Positions 7,405-14,787 of a stretch of DNA of 18,095 nt are shown here, in pieces. The stretch is from positions 1 through 18,095 of the forward strand of contig CAMBQX010000014.1 of assembly GCA_945870085.1 (NCBI GenBank), in the 5' to 3' direction. A program made the position numbers and the translations under genes. Position 1 is the first letter of the stretch; every line of letters starts with the position of its first letter. The stretch comes from Bifidobacterium breve (GTDB lineage Bacteria; Actinomycetota; Actinomycetes; S36-B12). The notes beneath the pieces were generated by a model. That model searched no databases. It saw only the letters and a list, made by a program, of their open reading frames with translations, and was not told the origin of the DNA.

Positions 7405-7410
7405 TACGCT
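7405..7410 (+). promoter_or_regulatory. candidate leaderless -10 for degV
   Basis: TACGCT ends exactly 6 nt before the degV ATG (7417), in the 23-bp gap after leuS. No Shine-Dalgarno is present, so a leaderless transcript is predicted. Confidence 0.45.
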
Positions 7411-7416
7411 GCCCGT

Positions 7417-8265
7417 ATGCCAGTTGCGGTAATCACCGATTCGACTGCCTACTTACCGAGTGGGTGGGCAGCGAAGTACGGGATCTCGGTTGTTCCTGTG
7501 CAAGTCGTGGTCGCGGGCCAGCCTTATGACGAAACCGAAGATCAGCAAGCCGCGCGCGTAGTAGAAGCACTCGAGCAGTGGCGTCCGGTCACAACGTCGC
7601 GGCCTTCACCCGAACGTTTCTTTGAATGCTTTCGCGCAGCCCAAGAGGCAGGGGCCACCTCGATAGTGGTGGCAACGCTTTCAGCCGCGATGTCTGCAAC
7701 ATACGAGTCAGCGTTACTTGCGGCGAAAGAGTGCACGATTCCGGTGCGGGTAATCGATAGCCGCAGTATCGCCATGGGCCTTGGCTTCGCGGTAATTTCT
7801 GGTGCCGAGGCGGCTAGCCTGGGTGCTAATGAGTTTGACGTCACCTCAATAATCGAGCGGCGCGCAGAAGCCAGCCGAGTATTCTTTTATGTCGATACTT
7901 TGGAGTATTTGCGCCGCGGTGGGCGAGTTAGCTCGACGCGAGCGGTGGTGGGTCAAGCCCTTAAAGTTAAGCCACTTTTGCAACTCGTTGATGGGCACGT
8001 GCAGCAAGTTGACAAGGTGCGCACGGCATCAAAAGCTTTGGCTCGATTAGCTGATCTCGCGGTTGAAGTAGCAGGTGATGCTGAGGTGGATATCGCTGTT
8101 CAGCATTTGTCGGCACCCGAGCGGGCGCAGCAACTTGTTGATATCTTGCAGGAGCGGCTACCAGCCGCCACCATCGTGCAGTGCCCGGTAGGTGGAGTTG
8201 TCGGTGCACATGTGGGCCCGGGGATGGTTGCTGTCGTAGTGGCACCGAAAGTTGATTGGCTTTGA
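7417..8265 (+). CDS. DegV family fatty-acid-binding protein
   Basis: A 282-residue DegV (EDD-fold) protein. These proteins bind a fatty acid between two domains; in Gram-positive bacteria FakB members present it to FakA kinase. No FakA is visible here. Seen in the sequence: PVAVITDSTAYLP at the N-terminus, TSRPSPERFFECF, SIVVATLSAAMSATYESA, VRVIDSRSIAMGLGFAV and FYVDTLEYLRRGGRVSS, which are the successive DegV signatures, and a C-terminal GGVVGAHVGPGMVAVV. It follows leuS by 23 bp with its own candidate promoter, and its TGA stop overlaps the start of plsY, a phospholipid gene. Both acting on acyl chains may explain the pairing. A degV near comEA/comEC/holA is also seen in mycobacteria. Confidence 0.93.
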   Translation: MPVAVITDSTAYLPSGWAAKYGISVVPVQVVVAGQPYDETEDQQAARVVEALEQWRPVTTSRPSPERFFECFRAAQEAGATSIVVATLSAAMSATYESALLAAKECTIPVRVIDSRSIAMGLGFAVISGAEAASLGANEFDVTSIIERRAEASRVFFYVDTLEYLRRGGRVSSTRAVVGQALKVKPLLQLVDGHVQQVDKVRTASKALARLADLAVEVAGDAEVDIAVQHLSAPERAQQLVDILQERLPAATIVQCPVGGVVGAHVGPGMVAVVVAPKVDWL

Positions 8266-8843
8266 CCCCGTGGTTATGGGTGCTTGTTGCCGGCGCAGTT
8301 GGTTATCTTCTTGGCTCGATTAGTCCGGCGGTTTATGTCGCGCGGGTATTCGGGGTCGACCTTTATGCCTCAGGTTCTGGTAATCCCGGTGCCACCAATG
8401 TGGGCCGCACTCTAGGGGCGCGCTGGGGCGTCATTGTCGGTGTGATAGATATTGTTAAAGGCTTTGTGCCAGCGGCCCTGTTCGGAATTTATGTCGGTGA
8501 GATTGCCGGTGAAGTTGCCGGATTAGCCGCGGTGCTCGGCCACATCACTTCACCATTCTTGAAAGGCCGCGGTGGTAAGGGGGTTGCGACCACCTTGGGC
8601 GCAATCCTTGGGGTGCAGCCGTGGCTGGCCATCCCGGTGCTCATTACTTTTGGTATTGGATTGGCGATTTGGCACCGAGTTGGCCTCGGCGCGGCTCTAG
8701 CAGCAATCGTTTTGGCACTGAGTGGGGTAGTCGGGTGGGCCGCCGGCTTACTGGATCCATCTGATGCGGTTTTCGCGTTAGTGATGGCCGGGTTGGTGCT
8801 GGGCCGGCATATCGGCAATGTCCGCCGAGCGGCCTTGCACTAG
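8262..8843 (+). CDS. plsY: glycerol-3-phosphate acyltransferase PlsY
   Basis: Membrane acyltransferase that moves an acyl group from acyl-phosphate to glycerol-3-phosphate, the first step of phosphatidic acid synthesis. About 193 residues with several membrane segments. Family motifs are clear: an opening GYLLGSISPAVYVAR, GSGNPGATNVGRTLG (38-52), GHITSPFLKGRGGKGVATTLG (93-113) and near the C-terminus GRHIGNVRR, matching the RHxxNxxR motif. TTG 8262 makes a TTGA overlap with the degV stop, the same arrangement as comEA-comEC. TTG 8256 in the same frame is an alternative adding two residues. It is translationally coupled to degV. Confidence 0.94.
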   Translation: MTPWLWVLVAGAVGYLLGSISPAVYVARVFGVDLYASGSGNPGATNVGRTLGARWGVIVGVIDIVKGFVPAALFGIYVGEIAGEVAGLAAVLGHITSPFLKGRGGKGVATTLGAILGVQPWLAIPVLITFGIGLAIWHRVGLGAALAAIVLALSGVVGWAAGLLDPSDAVFALVMAGLVLGRHIGNVRRAALH

Positions 8844-8853
8844 CAAACTCGCG

Positions 8854-8891
8854 TTGTCCACAAAGTGGCTCTGCGGTCAATTTCATCCACA
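8854..8891 (+). promoter_or_regulatory. two DnaA-box-like sites upstream of comEA
   Basis: TTGTCCACA at 8854-8862 matches the DnaA-box form preferred in actinomycetes. TCATCCACA at 8883-8891 differs from TTATCCACA at one position. Both are in the same orientation, 29 bp apart, in the 99-bp gap between plsY and comEA. A role in regulating the comEA-comEC-holA genes is inference; two boxes are too few for an origin. Confidence 0.4.
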
Positions 8892-8906
8892 GGTCGGTAA
8901 TTGACC
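8875..8906. repeat. 8-bp inverted repeat GGTCAATT / AATTGACC upstream of comEA
   Basis: Perfect arms at 8875-8882 and 8899-8906 with a 16-nt centre that contains the second DnaA-like box. It ends 25 bp before the comEA -10. It could be an operator or, in RNA, a hairpin at the end of the plsY transcript; no T-run follows directly. Confidence 0.4.
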
Positions 8907-8930
8907 ACTGACTTTTGTCCGGTGACTTCT

Positions 8931-8936
8931 TAGCGT
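8931..8936 (+). promoter_or_regulatory. candidate leaderless -10 for comEA
   Basis: TAGCGT ends 6 nt before the comEA ATG (8943), with a weak CTGACT at 8908-8913 at a 17-bp spacing as a possible -35. There is no Shine-Dalgarno. Confidence 0.45.
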
Positions 8937-8942
8937 CGCGGT

Positions 8943-9704
8943 ATGACTTTGCGCACCGTGGTTGCTGACCGCTTTCATAAGCAGGCGCCGGCGGTGGCAG
9001 CAGCAACCAGCGATCGCCTCCACCGAATTGCGAGCCAGTGGACTCCGGCCCCGCCGGCAGAGCTGCCGGCCGATGCTTTTGCCGCCGCCATAGCGGGCCC
9101 GCCGCCAAGGGCTCGGGTATTCAACTTAGATCGGCGGGCCTGGCGCGGGCTCCTAGTAATCGTGCTCGGTGCTGCACTTATTGCCGGTTGGATGTGGTGG
9201 CAGGGCCGGCCGCGGGAAGTAGCACTGGCCCCTGAAGTGATTGCAAGTGGCGCTGCTGTCCCTGGGGCCATGAGCACTCCGGCTGCGGTATCTGGTCAGG
9301 TTGTTGTCCATGTAATCGGCGCGGTGAATAACCCAGGATTGGTGGATTTGCCCGCGGGCTCGCGTATTGCTGACGCGATCACCGCTGTCGGTGGCGCTAA
9401 AACGGCAAAAGCACTCGGGTCGGTAAATCTGGCTCGCGTCTTGATTGACGGTGAACAGATCGTTGTTGGCGCGCAGGCAGGTGCGGTTACCGGATCACCC
9501 ATTGACGCAAATGGGGTACTCAACCTAAATAGTGCGACTGAAACCGATTATGAATCCCTGCCCGGTGTTGGCCCGGTGCTGGCGGCTCGAATTATGGCTT
9601 GGCGCACGACAAACGGAGTATTTCGAAGTATTGATGAACTTGGTGAAGTAACTGGTATCGGGCCATCAATTCTCGAACAGATTCGTCCACTGGTCCGGGT
9701 TTGA
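8943..9704 (+). CDS. comEA: ComEA family DNA-binding competence protein
   Basis: Membrane-anchored DNA receptor for natural transformation. The 253-residue product has an N-terminal cytoplasmic stretch of about 67 residues, a single transmembrane helix at about 68-86 (GLLVIVLGAALIAGWMWW), a SLBB domain (about 118-175, VVVHVIGAVNNPGLVDLP...) and a C-terminal helix-hairpin-helix domain (about 190-253) with LNLNSATETDYESLPGVGPVLAARI and VTGIGPSILEQI. The HhH domain binds double-stranded DNA outside the membrane. The long N-terminal region is the usual actinobacterial form. Its TGA stop overlaps the TTG start of comEC (TTGA). Whether the organism is transformable cannot be read here. Confidence 0.95.
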   Translation: MTLRTVVADRFHKQAPAVAAATSDRLHRIASQWTPAPPAELPADAFAAAIAGPPPRARVFNLDRRAWRGLLVIVLGAALIAGWMWWQGRPREVALAPEVIASGAAVPGAMSTPAAVSGQVVVHVIGAVNNPGLVDLPAGSRIADAITAVGGAKTAKALGSVNLARVLIDGEQIVVGAQAGAVTGSPIDANGVLNLNSATETDYESLPGVGPVLAARIMAWRTTNGVFRSIDELGEVTGIGPSILEQIRPLVRV

Positions 9705-12082
9705 TTGATCTGCGCCTGCTGCTCCCAGCGGCGGCGGCATGGCTGGGCGCGGTGGTTCTGGTGGTTTCGGCGAATTCAGTCCCGCAACTTGTCGAACGCC
9801 ATCAGCACGTACTTCTTGTTCTACTGATCGCCGCTACCTGCTTGGTGCCGACGTGGCTCTTCGCCGATCGCATTGGCCGTCACCGCGCTGACTTGATTCG
9901 AACAAGTACCTTCGGGCTCGCTATTGGAGTATTGGCGGCGAGTTGGCAGCTCCTGTCGCTCACCGCGCAGCCGTTGGCCGGCTGGGTTGATGCGGGTGCA
10001 ACCGCCACCGTGCATGGCATTGTTATTGGAGATGCGCAGCGGCAAACCTCACGCGGTCAAGTGATTTGGCAGTCGGCTACTTCGAATCAGCTACGTGTTA
10101 ACGCCACGCAAATTGAGGCCCGTGGCAAGGTGATTGCCAGTGGGCTGCCAATCATCATCCGTATCCCTGGCAGCGATGGCCTGCCGCCGTCTGGCACGCA
10201 GATTAAAGTGATCGGGCGGCTGGCCGCACCCTGGTTACCTGATACGGCAGCTCAATTAAGTGTTTCCGGTGCCGACCAGATCGAAATAATTGGTGATGCC
10301 GGCCCGATTGATCAAGTCGCAACGTCGATGCGCGCTGGATTGCGGGCCAGTGTTGCAAAATCCGAACCCAATGCCGCTGCACTTGTCACCGGTCTAGCCG
10401 TAGGTGACGAATCACTGCAGTCCGATGAACTTGACACTGCCATGCGCAACTCCGGGCTCTCACATTTGACCGCGGTGTCAGGCGGGAATGTCGCAATTGT
10501 TTTAGTGGTAGTCCTCGGTATTGCGCGTTTACTCCGGCTTAGACTGCCGGGCCGCATTGTTTTCGCACTGATTGCTCTGACCTATTTCGTAATTTTGGTG
10601 CGCCCGCAACCAAGTGTCTTACGTGCGGCGGTGATGGGCGCGGTGGTGCTCGTTGGCATGTTGGCGGGTGGCAGGCGGGGTGGGCCCGCGGTCTTGTCGA
10701 CCGCGGTGATCGTGTTAATCGTGATCGCCCCGGGTCTGGCGGTGTCATGGGGCTTTGCGCTCTCGGTGGCAGCTACGGCAGGGCTCATTCTGCTTTCACC
10801 GCTGGTTGAGAGGTGGCTGGCAAGCCACCGCTGGTGCGCGCGGCTACCGCCGGCGTTACGGGAGGCGATCGCGATCACCACCGCAGCGCAACTTGCGACG
10901 CTGCCGCTGCTAATTGCGATGGGCACGAGCGTGGGCTGGGTGGCGTTGCCGGCGAATTTGCTGGCTATGCCCGCGGTTGCTCCGGTTACAGTTCTGGGGC
11001 TGCTCGCCGCATTCGTCTCGCTGGTTAGTCCACCGCTGGCAAGTCTCATTGGCCAGTTAGCGGCATGGCCGGCCGGCTGGATCGCGCAAGTCGCTGTTAC
11101 TTGTAGTTCGCTGCCCTTAGCGAGTTTGCCCTGGCCGAGTGGCTGGATCGGTGCAGTGCTCCTGCTCCCCGCGGCAGTATTCATTATTTATGCGCGCCGG
11201 TATTCAAAACGTCGTTGGCCAGGGGGTGTCCCTAAGGGGGTATTGATCGTCTCGGCAGGTGTGGCTATTTGCGTAATTGGCCTGTTCACCTTCGCACCAC
11301 TTAATCGTCATGGCTGGCCACCACCAGGCTGGCTGATGGTGGTTTGCGATATTGGGCAAGGGGATGCTCTAGTGCTGCGTGCGTCCGCGACAACGTACGT
11401 GTTGGTGGATGCCGGACCAGACCCGATTTCGATCGATCGATGTTTGCGGGATTTAGATGTTGTGAATATCTCGGCCATCGTGCTGACCCACCACCACGCT
11501 GATCACGTCAACGGCCTGCCCGGAGTACTGGCGGGTCGTTCGGTAGGCGCAGTTTTCACCACGATCGTGCGTGATCCACCAGATGGAGCTGCACTTGTCG
11601 ATGGTTGGCTCAATGACGTGGGGCTGGAATCACAACCTGTTCAAATCGGCGAGGTCCGCAAGATCGGGGAGCTCTCTTGGCGGGTGCTGTGGCCGGCAAG
11701 GTTAATCCAGGCTGGTTCGGTTCCTAATAATTCGAGCGTCACCTTGCTGGTTGAGATTTCCGGAGTTCGGATCCTGCTGCCCGGTGACATCGAACCCGAA
11801 GCGCAGGGCGCGATCATGGCCGCGACCTCGAACCTGATGGTTGACGTGGTCAAAGTTCCGCACCATGGCTCGCGTTATCAGCATCCGCGATTCGCAGAAT
11901 GGACCCATGGGCGTCTCGCGGTAATTAGTGTCGGCAAAGGCAATACTTATGGGCATCCGGCACCCGAAACGATTGCTGCCTGGCAGGAGTTAGGTGCGCT
12001 GGTCGGCCGAACCGATGAGCAAGGTGATCTTGCGATCGTTTCGAGCCCCGGTGGGCAACTCGGCTTAGTCGCCCGGGGGTAG
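9701..12082 (+). CDS. comEC: ComEC/Rec2 family DNA uptake channel
   Basis: Predicted inner-membrane channel moving single-stranded DNA into the cell during transformation; 793 residues. The N-terminal membrane segments are followed by an OB-like soluble region. The Competence domain comes next, with LVTGLAVGDES, GLSHLTAVSGGNVAI and VRPQPSVLRAAVMG. After further membrane helices there is a C-terminal metallo-beta-lactamase domain with DIGQGDALVLR, LVDAGPD, the metal site THHHADH (596-602) and VPHHGSRYQHP. All expected metal ligands appear present, so the nuclease-like domain should be intact. The TTG start at 9701 is placed by the TTGA overlap with comEA. holA follows about 40 bp after the stop. 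Confidence 0.95.
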   Translation: MIDLRLLLPAAAAWLGAVVLVVSANSVPQLVERHQHVLLVLLIAATCLVPTWLFADRIGRHRADLIRTSTFGLAIGVLAASWQLLSLTAQPLAGWVDAGATATVHGIVIGDAQRQTSRGQVIWQSATSNQLRVNATQIEARGKVIASGLPIIIRIPGSDGLPPSGTQIKVIGRLAAPWLPDTAAQLSVSGADQIEIIGDAGPIDQVATSMRAGLRASVAKSEPNAAALVTGLAVGDESLQSDELDTAMRNSGLSHLTAVSGGNVAIVLVVVLGIARLLRLRLPGRIVFALIALTYFVILVRPQPSVLRAAVMGAVVLVGMLAGGRRGGPAVLSTAVIVLIVIAPGLAVSWGFALSVAATAGLILLSPLVERWLASHRWCARLPPALREAIAITTAAQLATLPLLIAMGTSVGWVALPANLLAMPAVAPVTVLGLLAAFVSLVSPPLASLIGQLAAWPAGWIAQVAVTCSSLPLASLPWPSGWIGAVLLLPAAVFIIYARRYSKRRWPGGVPKGVLIVSAGVAICVIGLFTFAPLNRHGWPPPGWLMVVCDIGQGDALVLRASATTYVLVDAGPDPISIDRCLRDLDVVNISAIVLTHHHADHVNGLPGVLAGRSVGAVFTTIVRDPPDGAALVDGWLNDVGLESQPVQIGEVRKIGELSWRVLWPARLIQAGSVPNNSSVTLLVEISGVRILLPGDIEPEAQGAIMAATSNLMVDVVKVPHHGSRYQHPRFAEWTHGRLAVISVGKGNTYGHPAPETIAAWQELGALVGRTDEQGDLAIVSSPGGQLGLVARG

Positions 12083-12109
12083 CCGGCAGCGACTAAGGCA
12101 TGGCTCTGG

Positions 12110-12115
12110 CATGCT
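12110..12115 (+). promoter_or_regulatory. candidate extended -10 before holA
   Basis: CATGCT, preceded by TGG, ends 8 nt before ATG 12124. This would be an internal promoter producing holA mRNA with almost no leader. It is weaker than the TANNNT elements elsewhere in the window, because its first base is C. Confidence 0.25.
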
Positions 12116-12123
12116 TTCGCCCT

Positions 12124-13137
12124 ATGGCGCTCAGTAAGTCGGCACCCGCGCGGATTTACATCGCTTCGGGTAATGAGCCGATGCTGGTTGACCGGGCGGT
12201 TGCCGACACCTTCGCAGCGATTCGTGCCATCGATTCAAGTACCCAACGCGTGGTAATTGCTGCCAGTTCTGATGATGGTGGCGCTTTGATTCGCGATGCG
12301 ATGTCTCCCAATCTATTCGGCGATGCAACCGTGCTAATTGTTATGGGCATCGATTCGTCAAGTGATGAAGTCGACGCGGCATTGCGCGGATTCATCGCGG
12401 AGCCGGCGGAGCATGCTTGGTTGATCGTGACCCACCCGGGTGGAGTCAAAGGCAAGAATCTTTTGGATGCCCTGCGGTCAGCCGGTGGCACCGAGATTGA
12501 TTGCAAGGCGTTGAAGAAGGGCAAAGCCACCATTGAGTTCTTGAACCGTGAAGTAAGGCTGCAAAAGCGCTCAATGACGTCCGAGGCTATTACGGCTCTT
12601 TATGACTCCATCGGCCACGACTTACGCCTGTTGGTTGGCGCGATATCGCAACTTTGCAGTGATGTCGAACACGATCCGATTGCGATCGAAGATATCAACT
12701 CATATTTCATCGGGGTAGCTGAGGTTGCCGGCTACACGATCTCCGATGCGGTCTGGGACAAGCGGTCGGTTGAGGCGCTCCGATCATTGCGGTGGGCGAT
12801 GGAGGCGTCAGATAACGTCGGAGTGCCGACGGTGCTAGCGATGGCAAGTGGGCTGCGCACCCTGGTCGGAGTCGGAGGCATGGCAGGTGCGTCGGATTTA
12901 GATGTTGCCAAGACCATCGGAGTGCCGCCATGGAAGGTAAAGACGTTACGTCAGCAGTGGGCCAAGTGGAGTGGTGACCAGCGGCGCTTGGCAGCGGCCG
13001 CCGTTGCACTCGCCGATGCTGACGGCGCCGTAAAGGGCGGAGTCAAAATTGGCTCCAGTTTGGATGCAGAACAGAAATTACTCGCACTTGAAAGGCTCGT
13101 TATCACCACTTCAGCGGGGACCCGAACGCTGAACTGA
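12124..13137 (+). CDS. holA: DNA polymerase III subunit delta
   Basis: Delta subunit of the clamp loader, which opens the beta clamp during replication. About 337 residues. The N-terminal IYIASGNEPMLVDRAVADTF and the central VRLQKRSMTSEAITALYDSIGHDLRLLVGAISQL are characteristic of HolA, as is the C-terminal helical collar with VPPWKVKTLRQQWAKW. I prefer ATG 12124 (MALSKSAPARIY) over the in-frame ATG 12100 because homologues begin close to the conserved IY segment and the extra eight residues look untypical. The last residues after LERLV extend beyond the usual end, and the final 35 bp overlap the convergent hmuV gene. comEA-comEC-holA is a standard actinobacterial order. Confidence 0.93.
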   Translation: MALSKSAPARIYIASGNEPMLVDRAVADTFAAIRAIDSSTQRVVIAASSDDGGALIRDAMSPNLFGDATVLIVMGIDSSSDEVDAALRGFIAEPAEHAWLIVTHPGGVKGKNLLDALRSAGGTEIDCKALKKGKATIEFLNREVRLQKRSMTSEAITALYDSIGHDLRLLVGAISQLCSDVEHDPIAIEDINSYFIGVAEVAGYTISDAVWDKRSVEALRSLRWAMEASDNVGVPTVLAMASGLRTLVGVGGMAGASDLDVAKTIGVPPWKVKTLRQQWAKWSGDQRRLAAAAVALADADGAVKGGVKIGSSLDAEQKLLALERLVITTSAGTRTLN

Positions 13138-13831
13138 GGGAGTCGGTGGTTAGCACCTCACTCGGCTTACCTACGGCGTGCACGCGCCCGGCACTCATGA
13201 GAATCACCTGATCACTTATCGGTGCGATTCGCCGGGCGTCATGGGTGACCACGACAACGCTGCCACCAGATTTGACCTGCTCAAGCATCAATTTATCAAG
13301 TTCTTGGCGGCCTATGAGATCCAGGTCAGAATCAGCCTCGTCAAGAAGAAGTAGCGGAGCCTTTTGGGCTAGCACCCTAGCAATGTGAACTCGTTTACGT
13401 TCGCCACCCGAAAGTGAAGTGACCGGTCGAGTTGCCAACTCATCAAGCTTCAATTTAGTCATGATCTCTGCGACTATTTCGCTATTTTCCGCAGAACTCA
13501 TGGTGCCCAACCACGGAATGCGCCCCCATTCGACAACATCTCGAACGGTGAATGGAAATGAGACCGTCGTCTCTTGTGTCAGGACGGCTCTTTGCTTGGC
13601 CAGTTCACCAAGAGTCATTTTTGAAAGGTCGCGACCTGCCAACATGACTCGACCCGTAGTTGGTGCGAGATCGGCAGCCATGAGGGCTAAGAGGGTGGAC
13701 TTACCTGAACCGTTCGGGCCAATAATGCAGGCCAGTGATCCTGCTTGCACTGAGACATTTATAGCGTGTAATCGGATTAGTTCCTTTGATCGGGCAGAGA
13801 CGTCAATTAGATCCAATATTGGAGGCTGCAT
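13103..13831 (-). CDS. hmuV: haem-type ABC importer ATP-binding protein (HmuV-like)
   Basis: ATPase of a type II importer; 242 residues. Visible: Walker A GPNGSGKST (38-46), Q-loop with Gln86 in AVLTQETTVSFPFTV, signature LSGGE (140-144), Walker B LLLLDE (160-165) and switch His197 (THD). The FPFTV after the Q-loop and the RVHIARVLAQ after the signature are typical of HmuV. An odd point is DEADSDLD in place of the common DEPTSALD around the D-loop; the catalytic Glu remains. ATG 13831 overlaps the hmuU stop (TAATG) and is preferred over the in-frame TTG 13840. The 3' end overlaps holA by 35 bp in convergent orientation. A siderophore or cobalamin role cannot be excluded from this subunit alone. 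Confidence 0.9.
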   Translation of the reverse strand: MQPPILDLIDVSARSKELIRLHAINVSVQAGSLACIIGPNGSGKSTLLALMAADLAPTTGRVMLAGRDLSKMTLGELAKQRAVLTQETTVSFPFTVRDVVEWGRIPWLGTMSSAENSEIVAEIMTKLKLDELATRPVTSLSGGERKRVHIARVLAQKAPLLLLDEADSDLDLIGRQELDKLMLEQVKSGGSVVVVTHDARRIAPISDQVILMSAGRVHAVGKPSEVLTTDSLSSAFGSPLKW

Positions 13832-14787
13832 TAGGCCCAACCGCCTTGGCTCGCCCTCGTCCTACGAATGAGGATGAAGAAGATGGGGGCACCCACGACC
13901 GCGGTGATCGCCCCAATTGGTACTTCAATTGGGTTTGCTACTACCCGGGACGCGGTATCGGTAACCAAAATAAGGATTGTTCCGGCAAGGGCGCTGATTA
14001 GGAGCAGGGGTCCGTGGCGCGGGCCGATCACCATGCGCACCGCATGTGGCACGAGCAGCCCAACGAAGGCGATTACCCCGACGCTGGAGACGCCGACCGA
14101 TACGAGCAGCACCACCGCAATCAAGGCTCGGTATCTCACCGCGGATACGTTTACACCTAAGGCGTTCGCTGCACGGTCTCCGAGTGACAGTACGTCCAGT
14201 GAGCTGGCCATGGTGGCTGAAATGCCGGCGCCAACTATTACGAAAGGTGCCACTGTTAGAACGGCGGCCCAGGTAGTGAGTGACAAACTACCCGTGGACC
14301 AGAAAGTAACAGATCGCGTGGCAGTTGAGTCGGATACTGAAACGAGCACCGTCAGCAAGGCTCCAGCGAATGCGGTAACTGCCACTCCAGCCAGCAGTAG
14401 CGTGACTACCTCAGGAACCCTGTTTCGAATTGATATTGAAGTTACTACTGCAAGTGCAATGGCACCGCCGGCACATGCCCCCAGGGCGGAGAAAGCAGTA
14501 TTAAATGACGCTCCAAGACTGACCGCGGCGACTCCACCCAAGGCCGCCCCGGCGGATACCCCAACGAGTGCCGGGTCGGCGAGTGGATTGCTGAGTGACC
14601 CTTGCATGAGCACACCCGCGAGAGCCAATCCACTGCCGATCAAAATGGCCATGATGACTCGTGGGCCTCGGATATTCCAGATGATTGACGTGGTCGTGTC
14701 TGCGACACCGATGTAGAGCGCACCTATTGCGATCGCTATCACGACTAGCACCAGAATTACCGCGATGGCAGCGGGGCGGCTCCTCAT
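13831..14787 (-). CDS. hmuU: haem-type ABC importer permease (HmuU-like, FecCD family)
   Basis: A 318-residue permease of the FecCD (BtuC-like) family with about ten transmembrane helices. Family motifs seen: NIRGPRVIMAILIGSGLALAG followed by MQGSLSNPLADPALVGVSAGAALGG, the usual R.PR...A...G..LA..G...Q....NPLA.P...G...GA pattern. Further on are GDRAANALGVNVSAVRY, the coupling-helix region that meets the ATPase, and AFVGLLVPHAVRMVIGPRH. The ATG overlaps the hmuT stop as ATGA, and its TAA overlaps the hmuV ATG, so the three importer genes form one translationally coupled unit. It should sit in the cytoplasmic membrane. Substrate is inferred mainly from hmuT. Confidence 0.92.
   Translation of the reverse strand: MRSRPAAIAVILVLVVIAIAIGALYIGVADTTTSIIWNIRGPRVIMAILIGSGLALAGVLMQGSLSNPLADPALVGVSAGAALGGVAAVSLGASFNTAFSALGACAGGAIALAVVTSISIRNRVPEVVTLLLAGVAVTAFAGALLTVLVSVSDSTATRSVTFWSTGSLSLTTWAAVLTVAPFVIVGAGISATMASSLDVLSLGDRAANALGVNVSAVRYRALIAVVLLVSVGVSSVGVIAFVGLLVPHAVRMVIGPRHGPLLLISALAGTILILVTDTASRVVANPIEVPIGAITAVVGAPIFFILIRRTRASQGGWA

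Noticed and set aside
12100..12123. ATG 12100 as the holA start
   Set aside because: The eight extra residues do not match the usual short HolA N-terminus; ATG 12124 fits better.
13868..14716. Long open frame (282 codons) opposite the hmuU permease gene
   Set aside because: It mirrors a clear FecCD permease; its product is a Thr/Ala/Ser/Pro-rich sequence with no domain, as expected from the complement of a GC-biased membrane gene.
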